From the NCBI GenBank assembly GCA_963082975.1, contig OY720344.1:73126546-73190545 (forward strand): a stretch of 64,000 nucleotides of DNA. Reading direction: 5' to 3'. The stretch is from Labia minor. Lineage: Eukaryota; Arthropoda; Insecta; Dermaptera; Spongiphoridae. The number at the start of each line of letters is the position of its first letter. The first letter of the stretch is position 1. Under the pieces are notes generated by a model. The model ran no database searches and was not told the origin of the DNA. It saw only the letters and a program-made list of their open reading frames with translations. The position numbers were made by a program, and so were the translations under genes. Positions 53,301-59,278 of the stretch are shown here, piece by piece.

Positions 53301-54774
53301 TTCGTAACATTATTTCAAAAGATATTACTGTTTATTTATTAAAGAAAAGATTTTATCTCATGGAATTTTGATGAAGCATTTAAAAGCATACATTTTTTCT
53401 TTTTAGTTAATATAGTAGTTTAAAAACCTACTTTGATCAGTTCGGTCTGGCAATCTCTCCGAATAAATAAGTAAACATAAATTGAAGTAATTATTAATAG
53501 AAACGCTTTTAAACCTAATACCGCTCAGTATTTTTAAAATTATTATTAAATAATACTGTTTTTGATATTTTTTTTTTTGAGAATTAATTTTTTTATAATT
53601 TTATTAATAAATTTTTTTTTTTAAAGATTTTGAGGAATTATATGTGATAAGCCCCTTTTTCTATATATATATTTGTTTTTTATTCAATTTAAATATTAAA
53701 ATTAAATTAAATATTTAATATTTTCTGCACCTAGTGAGGTTTGAACTCTTGACTTCAAATACGGACTAGACGTCTAAACCGCTCGATCCTCTTGGTTATT
53801 AATTTATTAAAAATTTTATAATTTTATAAGTACTTAACTTATACTATTTATTTGTACAATTAGATTTGATTTAAAAATAAATGAACAAAGATTTAGAGAA
53901 GAAAAATATTTATGCTTTAGACAGATCAGTTTATTATTATTCCTATAAACATTATAATACATTCCGAGTTTCTCTAAGAAGAAATTTTATTTATTTTAGA
54001 AAATTACTTTTATGTAGTTGGATTTATTTTTCCCCCTTTTTTAACATTAAAAGTATTGTCAGGTTAAAAGGAAGTTTCTTACTTTTTGTTAAATTTAATT
54101 AAAAGAAAAAAAAAGTTTTTTCATGAATACTAAATAATATATAAATATAAAATTTTTTTATAAAATAACGTTTTTCCAATGGACTAAAAAGAATAAAATA
54201 AATTTTCTATAATCTTGACAAAGTTTATGGATGAATTTATAAAAATTTTTTATATTAGTAAACAATCTTCTGACATTCAGAATTTTATAAAAAAAATTTA
54301 ATTCAGAATTTGTAAACAATTTTTCTTTGTTTATATTTTACTTTAAATTATTTATCTTATTTATATTCATTTTATTTGATGTTAATATATTACGATTTTT
54401 GTTTATTTTCATTATTTTCTTTTCATAAAATGTCAAAATAGGAGGAAAAAAATAATAAATAAATTTATCAAGAGCTAGTTTATTTTTTAACATGGTCCAT
54501 GTTAATATTTTTTTTTTATATGTTATGCAAAATGTGTAAATATGCGCCAAAATCAATAGAGCTGTTTTGTTTGGAAATGTCTTCAGAGTGGGTCTGGGGG
54601 TGATGCTGGTGAGCAACGAGGGGGCCGCTTCCGCTGCTCCAGAGGTCCCAAGAGCTCTCTTCTCCAGCCTGGAGGACGTATCCAGATTCACTCGCAATTT
54701 ACGCCTACAAGCCGAATTCACTGCCAATGAGGGGTTGGCGAGGGTCATCACCGCCGTGAAACGCGACTTGGACG
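16650..54774 (+). CDS. Prominin (CD133)-like membrane protein gene, 5' five coding exons
   Basis: Five exons at 16650-16782, 21404-21616, 35111-35166, 36680-36867 and 54587-54774 join in phases 1, 1, 0 and 2 without a stop, giving 259 codons plus one base. In order: signal peptide (residues 1-23, KKR then a hydrophobic core), ectodomain with two NAS sequons, first membrane helix about 141-163, a short loop with Cys at 165, 173 and 182, second helix about 185-206, then a long extracellular segment. Known prominins are five-pass proteins of plasma-membrane protrusions and photoreceptors, with the same N-terminal order and similar spacing. The stretch LPPVLIRDFL before TM1 resembles the prominin pattern of an LP/FP element followed by a short helix. 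The loop lacks the usual CCRC cluster. Tweety-like proteins are the main alternative, but their N-terminal ectodomain is much shorter. The 3' exons are not in the window. The exon chain is well supported; the family name is an inference. Confidence 0.62.
17165..17446 (+). mobile_element. LINE 3' end
   Basis: Reads MGEERMSKNILVGRPSWNCP and LGRPRTRWVDNV, then a Trp-rich tail, and ends in GATAGATAGATAGATC. It covers only the terminal ~90 codons. The long antisense reading frame across it is a shadow. Confidence 0.75.
17450..17800 (+). repeat. Dispersed repeat F, copy 1
   Basis: Matches 21876-22470 in order, including the GAAAGAAATTGTTTTTAAAA block and the AGATTAATAAATATAT block. Unclassified, and directly follows a LINE tail. 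Confidence 0.6.
17801..20079. other. Intron 1 AT-rich DNA
   Basis: No element recognised apart from the G run at 19590. Confidence 0.5.
19590..19608 (+). repeat. Run of 19 G
   Basis: Isolated G homopolymer in a very AT-rich intron. A second run of 14 G is at 56135-56148. Confidence 0.9.
20080..20828 (+). mobile_element. LINE 3' fragment (RT C-terminal region), interrupted by a MITE
   Basis: Decayed reading matches the copy at 33957-34540: the blocks ALKKLISSKL, SRFRVFENRI and WRRLHNE can be recognised across frames. The 3' end is at CACAGAGTTAGATA. A 209-bp MITE sits at 20208-20416. The clade (RTE, CR1 or Jockey-like) cannot be fixed from the tail alone. Confidence 0.7.
20208..20416. mobile_element. 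hAT-type MITE
   Basis: Termini TAGGGTGACCA and TGGTCACCCTA are perfect inverted repeats. The flanks TTGATGAT and TCGATGAC match at six of eight bases, consistent with an aged 8-bp target duplication. Inserted in the LINE fragment at 20080. Confidence 0.75.
20830..21030 (+). mobile_element. Helitron family B, 3' end (copy B1)
   Basis: Terminal hairpin GAGCGCCAAAGGCGCTC (21003-21019), seven-base spacer, then CTAG (21027-21030) followed by T: the classical Helitron 3' terminus. Upstream sequence matches 27850-28043 and 34580-34771. It is joined on its left to a LINE 3' end. Confidence 0.8.
21078..21188. repeat. Cluster of three perfect hairpins upstream of exon 2
   Basis: TACCACTTCGTGGTA (21078-21092), GCCCTAAAAAGTTAGGGC (21115-21132) and the palindrome CTTGGCGGCCGCCAAG (21173-21188) lie within 111 bp. 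CAAGTT occurs three times among them. The cluster is between the Helitron B1 end and exon 2, and no known family was recognised. Confidence 0.6.
21404..21616 (+). CDS. Prominin-like gene, exon 2 (N-terminal ectodomain)
   Basis: This 213-nt symmetrical exon (phase 1 in and out) follows acceptor TTAATTAAG and precedes donor GTATAAG. It encodes 71 residues open throughout, including two NAS glycosylation sequons and the amphipathic WIFHSLAFIFSNRLPP segment at its end. It has no stop, lies in AT-rich flanks and is clearly more G+C-rich than they are. Confidence 0.65.
21723..21753. repeat. Hairpin just after exon 2
   Basis: A CCGAGCC / GGCTCGG stem with a one-base loop sits inside a GTACCGG...GTAC context, about 110 bp into intron 2. 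Confidence 0.4.
21876..22470 (+). repeat. Dispersed repeat F, copy 2
   Basis: Same blocks as 17450-17800 with a tRNA-like segment (22170-22236) and about 150 bp of other sequence in the middle. No LINE tail precedes it. Confidence 0.6.
22170..22236 (-). repeat. tRNA-like segment (SINE or tRNA remnant)
   Basis: The reverse strand has ATGGTTAGAACG (A-box-like) and GGATCGAAGCTC (B-box-like) at tRNA spacing. No cloverleaf closes. Confidence 0.35.
22789..23224 (+). mobile_element. Internally deleted mariner element
   Basis: Terminal inverted repeats of about 50 bp begin CGAGGTGGAGTGAAAAG and end in CCCCATCCTCG, flanked by TA on both sides. Inside are mariner transposase pieces: WVPRLLTLDQKL (the WVPH-type motif), NPNEFLRRLKIVDET (region of the first catalytic Asp, DET) and a C-terminus reading RYEKCIGVDGDYVEK then stop. 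Total 436 bp against about 1.3 kb for a full element. Confidence 0.85.
23225..25828. other. Intron 2 AT-rich DNA
   Basis: Contains the possible Helitron/HINE fragment at 24400 and a G-rich patch at 23640-23760. Otherwise nothing supported. Confidence 0.5.
24400..24760 (+). mobile_element. Possible Helitron- or HINE-related fragment
   Basis: TA-rich start (TATATATATAAAAAAAGG), GTCT microsatellite at 24525-24540, then GGCTGAACCGATTTCTATGA, the same kind of module that follows the microsatellite in the HINE families. Neither terminus is clear. Confidence 0.35.
25829..26172 (+). mobile_element. LINE 3' remnant with MITE insertion
   Basis: Flanks of the MITE read LREARNLRENKCWMEVGHDR and, after it, a second copy of VGHDRN followed by RRNLHVATNNFQIP, the LINE terminal block. 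A 23-base stretch of the LINE (25881-25903) is present again at 26088-26110. Confidence 0.55.
25905..26076. mobile_element. MITE with ~32-bp inverted repeats and TAA target duplication
   Basis: Ends AGCCGCGTCTACACTATG and CATAGTGTGGACACGGCT, repeats continuing to CGACACCGA. TAA lies immediately outside both ends (25902-25904, 26077-26079), fitting a PIF/Harbinger-type 3-bp duplication. 172 bp, unusually rich in CG and GTCGA-type sequence. Confidence 0.7.
26524..26560 (-). mobile_element. HINE family D, 3' terminus
   Basis: Read on the reverse strand: TATGCGGGAAAGT, inverted to the family D 5' end, then a hairpin GGGAGGACACTCCC. Same plan as families A and C. Orientation matches the 5' part at 29062, with a Helitron and a HINE A copy between. 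Confidence 0.6.
26665..28043 (+). mobile_element. Non-autonomous Helitron family B (copy B2)
   Basis: The 3' end at 28043 (CTAG before T) has an imperfect hairpin at 28013-28033 and a second one, GGGGGCGGAGCCCCC, at 27986-28000. The likely 5' end is in the TA run near 26670-26700, before a GT microsatellite and a CTCAAAAACTACCCG module. Inside is a 257-bp tandem repeat. No Rep/helicase coding is seen. Confidence 0.65.
27031..27640 (+). repeat. 257-bp tandem repeat, about 2.4 units
   Basis: Units begin at 27031, 27288 and 27545, each starting TGTAAAATAATAATTATATT. They look identical by eye. The third is cut after about 96 bp. Lies inside Helitron copy B2. Confidence 0.9.
28090..28603 (-). 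mobile_element. HINE-like element, family A, 3'-truncated
   Basis: The 5' end TCGTCGGTCGGTAAAAA is at 28588-28603 in reverse. The microsatellite (GGAC) and interior are recognisable, and the hairpin end is missing. It lies between the Helitron B end (28043) and family D sequence. Confidence 0.75.
28604..29062 (-). mobile_element. HINE-like element, family D, 5' part
   Basis: Reverse-strand 5' end TTTTTACTTTCCCGCATAC at 29044-29062 with its own hairpin (ATACTTCGTAT inside). The GT/GTAT microsatellite is at 28894-28938, then a module with GAAATTTGGTACA. The interior has two similar sub-blocks containing CCACTTCCGGTTAACCG-like sequence. Its 3' end may be the piece at 26524-26560. Confidence 0.65.
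29063..30702. other. Intron 2 AT-rich DNA
   Basis: Apart from the G+C patch at 30195, no gene or element recognised. Confidence 0.5.
30195..30335. other. G+C-rich patch in intron 2
   Basis: Contains GTCATCGCCGCCCGCC, GGCATGCGCAC and a GACTGACTGACTGAGTGAGC run. No ORF or splice pair identified. A similar patch with GGCGCGTGCGCAGAG lies at 63840-63960. Confidence 0.3.
30703..31349 (-). mobile_element. HINE-like element, family A
   Basis: Full reverse copy: hairpin at 30710-30725, inverted repeat ACCGACCGACGG, GGAC microsatellite at about 31196-31228, 5' end at about 31340. Followed directly by the Penelope-like fragment. Confidence 0.8.
31395..32135 (+). mobile_element. Penelope-like element fragment with GIY-YIG endonuclease
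   Basis: The 5' part reads HTNRYLHASSHHHPAQ, the segment after the RT core of Penelope-like elements. An open stretch 31650-32135 (161 codons) ends in a GIY-YIG-type domain: GVYEVPCKCGMVYIGETGR, then RINEHSRAI (Arg of the second motif) and AEHVLTTGH, with Trp and Lys-rich tail. Such endonucleases nick the target for reverse transcription. Only the 3' part of the element is present, and the 5' portion of this fragment is not open. It lies directly beyond a HINE A copy. The 3' flank to about 32500 may be its untranslated end. Confidence 0.72.
32136..33956. other. Intron 2 mixed sequence
   Basis: Contains the HINE A scrap at 32621 and HINE C at 33096. The less AT-rich segment 33600-33850 has two CGCCATCT-type blocks and no assignable function. 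Confidence 0.4.
33096..33385 (-). mobile_element. HINE-like element, family C, 3' half, diverged
   Basis: Degenerate terminal hairpin at 33100-33113, the block GGCTCTTTGTTGAGG and the AAGCTGAAATTCTATATATA block match full copies. The 5' half is absent. Confidence 0.65.
33957..34540 (+). mobile_element. LINE 3' fragment
   Basis: Best-preserved copy: KYLEKGNVITKDDN, then an open stretch 34033-34323 reading SGNACYHALKKLI, KIYKAIILPVVLYGREAWSM and FRVFENRILPSIYWPKKDK, then a decayed tail and GATA repeats (34533-34545). This is the region after the RT catalytic core of insect non-LTR elements. Confidence 0.75.
34560..34771 (+). mobile_element. Helitron family B, 3' end (copy B3)
   Basis: GGGGGCGGAGCCCC and GAGCGCCGAAGGCGCTC hairpins precede a terminus reading CAAG instead of CTAG, then T. 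Joined on its left to a LINE 3' end through the same spacer as copy B1. Confidence 0.72.
35111..35166 (+). CDS. Prominin-like gene, exon 3 (microexon before TM1)
   Basis: A 56-nt exon between TTTATTTCAG and GTAATATA encodes LIRDFLQQQLLPFEFFIQ. It enters in phase 1 and leaves in phase 0, exactly bridging exon 2 (out phase 1) and exon 4 (in phase 0). It is too short to stand out as an ORF, and it was found by the splice signals and by the phase gap. Confidence 0.58.
36592..36628 (+). repeat. (TTA)n microsatellite near exon 4
   Basis: Ten or so TTA units about 50 bp upstream of the exon 4 acceptor. Another ATT run is at 36403-36422. Confidence 0.85.
36680..36867 (+). CDS. Prominin-like gene, exon 4 (TM1, loop, half of TM2)
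   Basis: The acceptor TTTTTGTCTTTAG and donor GTGAGAAA bound 188 nt encoding 62 residues plus two bases. The product has a hydrophobic helix (AITLSGLVVLSLLGPVLVLV), a hydrophilic Cys-containing loop, and the first half of a second helix (AIFLASLLALL). G+C content is about twice that of the surrounding intron. Confidence 0.68.
36868..38869. other. Intron 4, first part
   Basis: A G-rich/GA-rich segment lies at 37790-38100; it has short frames but no splice or family support. The rest is AT-rich. Confidence 0.45.
37105..37165 (-). repeat. tRNA-like remnant
   Basis: The reverse strand has GGTTCGAAACTC (B-box) preceded by a weak A-box region. A related reverse-strand block, TAGCTTAGTGTTTAACAC, lies at about 8365-8390. 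Confidence 0.3.
38870..39610 (-). mobile_element. LINE reverse-transcriptase fragment, second family
   Basis: Reverse-strand reading shows DNYRLIALIPHATKIMLKIL (RT blocks 1-2), then after an internal deletion YLGTMVANRGGCND and MGRSAI from the RT C-terminal side. It has frame breaks and a partial domain, and is distinct from the GATA-tailed LINE family elsewhere in the window. Confidence 0.7.
39781..40150. mobile_element. Foldback element
   Basis: Nearly the whole 370 bp is a long imperfect inverted repeat: outer arms of about 75 bp include ATACAAAGTGTCGAAATACT and its complement, and inner arms around TTTACAAATTATA continue the pairing. TTAA lies at both outer ends. No coding potential. Confidence 0.75.
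40151..42759. other. Intron 4 AT-rich DNA
   Basis: The segment 41080-41310 is less AT-rich, with a 60-codon open frame on + that matches nothing recognised. TA and AAT runs elsewhere. Confidence 0.4.
42760..42795 (+). mobile_element. Short LINE scrap
   Basis: About 30 bp (GACACTTGGAGAAATGTGGT) equal to the block at 34473-34493 of the LINE copy. Just left of the hAT element. Confidence 0.4.
42867..43553. mobile_element. Non-autonomous hAT element with perfect 8-bp target duplication
   Basis: The left end CAGTGCGGTACCTAG and right end TAGGTACGCCACTG are inverted. TTAATAGG occurs immediately outside both (42859-42866, 43554-43561). 687 bp, AT-rich inside with G+C-rich subterminal blocks (GCCGCCC). 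The reading frame crossing its right end is not a gene. Confidence 0.88.
43562..45654. other. Intron 4 AT-rich DNA
   Basis: The segment 43690-43930 is less AT-rich without an assignable frame, and a HINE C scrap lies at 44283. Otherwise nothing recognised. Confidence 0.45.
44283..44330 (+). mobile_element. HINE family C, short internally deleted scrap
   Basis: TTTTTACTATCTCGTCAG is followed at once by the GTGTGTGTATGTATATAGAC microsatellite edge, so the 5' interior has been deleted. Ends soon after. Confidence 0.5.
45655..45810 (+). repeat. Direct repeat S, outside the left arm
   Basis: About 150 bp beginning TATATATATAAAGAGAG and ending in a TA run. Repeated at 46971-47130 and, inverted, at about 60545-60705. 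This outer copy has no partner beyond the right arm, so the arm boundary lies between it and the rest. Confidence 0.75.
46134..46724 (+). mobile_element. HINE-like element, family A, in left arm
   Basis: Complete at the 5' end (ACCGACCTACGATAG). Its microsatellite is reduced to two GTCC units, and it is truncated inside the 3' inverted repeat, where an ATT-rich Helitron E segment begins. The same truncated copy occurs inverted in the right arm. Confidence 0.8.
46930..46970 (+). mobile_element. Helitron family E, 3' terminus, left arm
   Basis: Hairpin GCAAAAGCGAAGCTTTGC (46941-46958), eight-base spacer CGGGTCTG, CTAG (46967-46970), then T. The preceding ATT-rich stretch from 46725 probably belongs to it; the 5' end is not identified. 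Confidence 0.75.
46971..47130 (+). repeat. Direct repeat S, inside the left arm
   Basis: Directly follows the Helitron E terminus (CTAG, 46967-46970) and leads into the acidic-ORF upstream region. Near-identical to 45655-45810. Confidence 0.75.
47361..47720 (+). CDS. Acidic tyrosine-rich repeat protein, left-arm copy
   Basis: Intact 119-codon ORF with a good start context (GAAAAAATGG). The product is very acidic and aromatic, built on about six degenerate 16-residue repeats of the type P-E-x-E-Y-F-Y-D-x-x-D-I (for example at residues 5, 21, 37 and 53). No signal peptide, membrane helix or Cys is seen. After the TGA at 47718-47720 the same frame stays open for 37 more strongly acidic codons to a TAA at 47832-47834, so the stop may be a recent mutation or a read-through site. 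A second copy lies inverted at 59954-60313. Family not recognised; it could be a host gene or cargo of a mobile element. The surrounding 3.4 kb is duplicated with it. Confidence 0.5.
   Translation: MVFVPYEEYFYDDDIRHRFVPEEESNMNDEIINPFIPEDDYFDEYDIRNLPDPEEEYFYDFYDVDIVQPIEPEGEYFYDIFGNPMILHVEYFDEELENVINEYLLVNFEDEGYGSGNEG
48410..48800 (+). mobile_element. hAT-like remnant, left arm
   Basis: Starts CAGTGTTTCCCAAAC and carries several GTCGCGACCC/GCGACCGG blocks typical of a widespread hAT MITE type. The far terminus is not found. Duplicated inverted at 58990-59278. Confidence 0.5.
50504..50995 (-). mobile_element. Mariner element, 3' half
   Basis: The reverse strand reads FLHHDNGPAHSS and, 34 residues after the HDN aspartate, APCD: the DD34D signature. 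The end is the inverted repeat CGAGGTCTGTCCGGAAAGT next to TA. A Trp codon before FLHHDN has become TGA, there are further frame breaks, and the N-terminal half and other end are missing. Confidence 0.82.
51070..51522 (-). mobile_element. LINE 3' end
   Basis: Reverse-strand match to 34140-34540 with the same order of blocks (YGREAWSM region, WPK, GEWRRL, NEDLHDL) and the TATCTATCTC tail at its 3' end. Confidence 0.75.
52590..52790 (+). repeat. Dispersed repeat G, copy 2
   Basis: Counterpart of 6440-6660 (GAATCATATTTTT, AGATTCTGTTTTTAAATTAT, ATGCTTTTCTTTT). Followed by a G-rich GGAGGGGGGACACAC patch. Confidence 0.5.
53730..53796 (-). repeat. tRNA-like segment (SINE or tRNA remnant)
   Basis: The reverse strand has a B-box-like GAGTTCAAACCTC and, about 45 bp upstream, an A-box-like CGAGCGGTTTAGAC. 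The acceptor stem does not pair fully, so this is not a functional tRNA gene. Confidence 0.4.
54587..54774 (+). CDS. Prominin-like gene, exon 5 (end of TM2, start of large extracellular loop)
   Basis: The acceptor AAATGTCTTCAG and donor GTCAGTTC bound 188 nt. The first base completes the Gly codon split from exon 4, making TM2 continuous across a 17.7-kb intron. It then encodes VSNEG followed by a helical stretch with Leu/Phe spacing ending in KRDLDG, out phase 1. An upstream ATG at 54567 lies inside the polypyrimidine/acceptor region and is not used. Confidence 0.68.
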
Positions 54775-55489
54775 GTCAGTTCATTCATTGGATTCAAACA
54801 TCTCTCTCTCCCTTCTCTAAGTCATTTTAATGTTGACCAGCCAATTAGATAAATAATGAATAGGACAACTTTCAATGAAAAAGTGAAATATACTAGTAGA
54901 AGTTCATTCACATGATATTACTTGCCTTATTTCACTTTTAAATTAAACAGTAAATAAAAAACAAATGAAAATAATTTATAATTTAAAAGTAATTACAATT
55001 ATAAATTCTATTTTATTGAAAATCACAAAATACCTATTATTATTATAATTATATAAAATGTTAATGATAATTGAAAAACAAAATTTGTTTAACAATACAA
55101 GAAAAATTATTAAATTATTATTTAATAAGGATTCAAATGAATTGACAAATCAATTGAAAAAGTTGTTTCTTTTCACACAAAATGAATAACAATAATTACT
55201 TAAAATAAATCAACATAAACATAAATATATATTTTAATGTCATGTAATGTAACAAAATAAGAAAACAAAACAATAATGTAACAAGAATAAAATGATACTA
55301 AAATTAATATCATTAATTTTCTTAATTATAATTGATAAATAAAAAATAAATGATAATTTTTACAAATTTCTTTTTTTATCCATCTGAAAATAAGAAAGAA
55401 TTCTTCCAAAATATTATTATACTTAGAATATTTTATTAAATTTATACACTATTTAAGTTTTAAACTAATATATAATGAAAATTTTGCAT

Positions 55490-56035
55490 TTGACATCCTC
55501 CCATCCAACTTCTACTTTCTCCTATCTCTCTTACGTCCCTTCCTACATTGACTGTCCACCTTGTCCCTGATTTTCCATTCGGTCTCCCCACCAATATATT
55601 TTTCACCATTCTTTCTTCTCCCATTATAGCCAAGTGTTCTGCTCATAACCTTCTCGATTTTATAACCTTAGCTATATCTAGAGATGCATAGAGCTAATGC
55701 AATTGCTCGTTATGCAGTCTCCGGTGTCCTCATCTTTCTTTGGCCCATAAGTACTAAGAAGAATCCTATTTTCAAACACTAAATCTACTCTCATCTACAT
55801 CATTTTATAATTAGGCCATAGACCACGCCTCACATTCATATAATACAATCCGAAAAAAAAGATTAATATATTTTTATTTTGATTCCCCTGGATAATATTT
55901 TTGATAACATAATCCCCTTTACTGCATGATATAACAGGCGTTGTCCTTTAAATTCTCGAATATTATTATCCTTCGTGATTACAGAACCTAAATATTAAAA
56001 TTTTTCTACATTTTCATATTCTATTAATTAAATAA
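55490..56035 (-). mobile_element. LINE 3' fragment
   Basis: Reverse-strand match to 33957-34470, starting upstream at the NVITKDD block (about 55985) and including the conserved TGGCCAAAGAAAGATGAG-type block at about 55735. Several frame breaks; the GATA tail is missing. Confidence 0.7.
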
Positions 56036-57980
56036 CTAATAATGTTAATTATAGTCTCGTTTTTTCTTATCATTACGTGTAAATCATTTCAAATAATATA
56101 ATAAAAACCACACTTTGTGAGACTTAGAGAGGACGGGGGGGGGGGGGGTGTTAGCAGAATAAGAATCTTTTATAATAATAATGATCAGAATTAGGAAAAG
56201 ATTATTCTCCTAACCCCTCCCCACACCACCACTCTCTTCAATAACTAAAATATTATTTTATTTTAAATAATTTAATGATAAAGAAAAGACGATACTATAA
56301 TTAGTTAAATGATTAAAAATAAAATAGTTAAATTTAATGAATAAGTGCCTTTTTTGTTATACATTAAAATTAATTAGATAATATCTCTATAATTTAAAAT
56401 ATTTCTGCTTATCTATTAATTATTTTTATACATTTTGTGTGATGGGAAGCGATAACTTTTTTTTACTTCTCAATTCATTAGAATTCTTGATAACTAATTT
56501 TATAATTTTTCTTGTTTTTATTAAAAAAAATTTGTTTTTCAATTATTAATATTAACATTTTATTCATTATATAATAATAATAATTGATTAATATAATTAA
56601 TTGTAATTCCTTTATAAGTTTAAAATAAATGTGAAGGGTCGGTTCGGACCTGGCCACAGGTCAACTTATTTTTTTAGTTTTTTATCATAAAAGAAAAATT
56701 TTTAATTTAAGTGAATAAATGAAAGTAAAATGTAGTAGGTGCAAGGATCTGATCAAAATCATTAATAAAAAAATATGTTTATATGTAAATCTTATATAGA
56801 AATATATATCATTCATCGATCAAAAAAAAATAATCATATACGTATCAAATATACAAAGTAAAGGAGGAGATTAATTATTAGTATTATATTAATTAATTAA
56901 TTTTTATATAATAATTAAAAATTTAAATGAATTATATTTTAAAAGTACTTACCAGGTCTGCTTGAAGACTTGTCTTATTTACTATGTAAGGAAAACTAAA
57001 TAAAATATTCTTTTTTTTTCTTATTATTTTATTCTTATTATTATCTCGTTTTCAACGGAATTTCTTCGGCCGACTTGGTTATCGCTATTCATTGGAAAAA
57101 GAATTACCCGAATCGTGCTTGCAAGACTCTTTCAGACAATTTAATAAATTTAATTGCCAATAAAGTTATATTCTATGTATACAAATATAAAATTATATAT
57201 CCATAAATTATTTAAATAAACAAAAATAAATTATTAATAGACTTTTTTTATATTCATATTAGTAATAATAATTTATTTTTCCTTAATTTTTTAAAATTAA
57301 TATTCGTATTAAATAAAAAGAAAATTGTTTAAGATTATTTATTGAATAAATTAATAAGAGATAAAAAAATTCAAGTATTAAAATAAATTTTTCATTGATC
57401 TTTTTGAAATTAAATTAAATTAATCAGAAATGAAATTTGTTTTATTATTTTATTATTATTATATATAACCTCTTGGGATCTAAGCCCATATTAGTCAGTT
57501 TACATATTTTGATTTCATCATATATTGAATATTATAATTTTTTTGTGAACTCTTAGTGAGAGAGGTTTAACTTAACTTTAAACCTTAATTCTTAAGTTCA
57601 GTAGAATTAATAAAATGAGTGTTAAATAATTTTTTTTTTATTCTTCACGTCAAGGTGAACATAATAAATAAATACTTTTGAAGACCCAAATTTTTGTATA
57701 GATAAAACTACATTAAAACTAAGAAAATTACTTTAATTCAAATAATTCTTCATTAATCTTTAGTAATCTTTCTTTTGGATTGTTAAAATATTTTTTATAA
57801 TCAATTTTTATTTTATACATTTTCTTTTTCTTTTTGTATTTAATATTTTTTAAATTGAAAATTTGTTTAATTAACCATTATAATAGGCACGATGCTTTAT
57901 CAAAATTATTTTTATATTTTTATAACTATTAGTCAAAGAATTATTTTTTGCAAACCCGGTTAAAAAGGTATTTAGGCCAA
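56036..57980. other. Intron 5 AT-rich DNA
   Basis: G run at 56135 and HINE A 3' end at 56636. A less AT-rich block at 57050-57140 has no splice-site pair fitting the prominin-like frame. Confidence 0.45.
56636..56672 (+). mobile_element. HINE family A, 3' terminus only
   Basis: Only the inverted repeat remnant GGTCGGTTCGGACCT, the hairpin and AACTTATTT remain. A similar 5'-end scrap (TTTTTACCGACCGACGA) lies at 32621-32637. Confidence 0.7.
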
Positions 57981-58241
57981 TAGTTGACCACTGCACAAGT
58001 AATTGACCATTTGATAGATTTTTAATCAAAATAAGTAAGTTTACCCTATATATTTTTTAAAAATGTATATTTTTGAATTTTAATCAATTTACTAATTAAA
58101 ATTTCAATCTATTATAAACTTTGATAATTTTTGTATTTAAACTTAATTATTTTTTTTTTAATATTTTCTTCTCATTTATATATTTCTTTTTGAAATCATT
58201 TAATTTTTTCAAGCACTGAATTTCATATTAGTGATATATTA
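57981..58241 (+). repeat. Direct repeat R, copy 1
   Basis: About 260 bp beginning near a TTGACCACTGCAC motif and ending near TTTCATATTAGTGATAT. Same orientation as 62852-63166. It lies just outside the inner end of the right arm. Confidence 0.8.
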
Positions 58242-58452
58242 AAAAATATTAATATAAATTATATAATTACTTAACATTTATAATTACTTAATTTAATTAA
58301 TATTTAAACATAGTCGGAGGGCGGTAATTCAAATTTAATTTGAATTTAAGTTTAATGCGGAACCAATAATAAATATATAATATATTAATAAAATTAGGTT
58401 AAATAATTTAAATTAATTAATTAATTGAGATCAAAAGAAGATTCAAGGAAAT

Positions 58453-58538
58453 TAAATTTTCTGTTAAGTACGTTCAATTTAAAATTGAAAATTACACACT
58501 TTCATAACCACTCGAATCTGAAAAATATTCATCTTCAT
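58453..58538 (-). pseudogene. Third copy of the acidic ORF's 3' end
   Basis: Holds only the last acidic codons (DEYFSDSSGYESV and stop) plus the start of the 3' flank. It has the same orientation as the right-arm copy and abuts the inner end of that arm. It matches 59820-59890 and, inverted, about 47790-47870. It looks like a leftover of the rearrangement that made the inverted repeat. Confidence 0.6.
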
Positions 58539-58989
58539 TAATAAAAATATTTATTAGTGCCAAATAAAATGTATATAGATTATATATAGTGGGAAAAAAC
58601 ACCAGTGGCTAGTGATTTATCAGAAGCATTTTTGAAAAAATTGTAATAAGTAACAGCCTGAAGATTTTCAAAATTTTCAAAAATAGCTCTATATAAAGTT
58701 CATAACATTTAAGTGAAAAAGATCTTGGGATGTTAAAGTATCCTGGGAACAATAGTTATGAAATGTTTGTTGAATTTAACACATCGTACTTACTATTATT
58801 ATATAACAATTTGTCTAAACATTTGTCTAAGTCTAAGCAAATCAAAATTATAATCAAAATTTCCCAAACCAAAATCTTGATAATCAATTAACTATTGACC
58901 ATGAAAATATTGAAAGAATACTTTCTTATTTTCAGATGGATAAAAAATATATATATAATTTATTTTTCATTAAGCAATTATAATTTAAG

Positions 58990-59278
58990 AATTACCGGTC
59001 GCAGAAAAATTTTACTGGGTCGCGAAAATTTTTTAGAAATTCTTATTATTTTTCTACATCATTAGAAACACAAAAATTATTTTTTTCTTATTATTTTTAC
59101 ATCATTAGAAACACAAAATTACTTCTATTTTTCTTGTATAATTATTTTGAAATTTTTGTGTACGTATGAAATAAACAACTTGATTTTTAAATAAATGTTT
59201 GTTTTTTTAATGAAGTGGGTCGCGACAAATTTAAGACCTCGAACCGGGTCGCGGTTAAAAAAGTTTGGGAAACACTGT
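58990..59278 (-). mobile_element. hAT-like remnant, right arm
   Basis: Inverted duplicate of 48410-48800, shorter by an internal deletion in the ACACAAAAAATT repeat part. Confidence 0.5.

Larger units (their letters stand above)
51523..54586. other. Intron 4, last part
   Basis: Repeat G at 52590 and the tRNA-like segment at 53730 are the only recognisable items. Confidence 0.45.

Noticed and set aside
54567-54586. ATG at 54567 as a gene start
   Set aside because: The bases 54567-54586 form the pyrimidine tract and AG of the acceptor, and the exon continues the frame from 36867.
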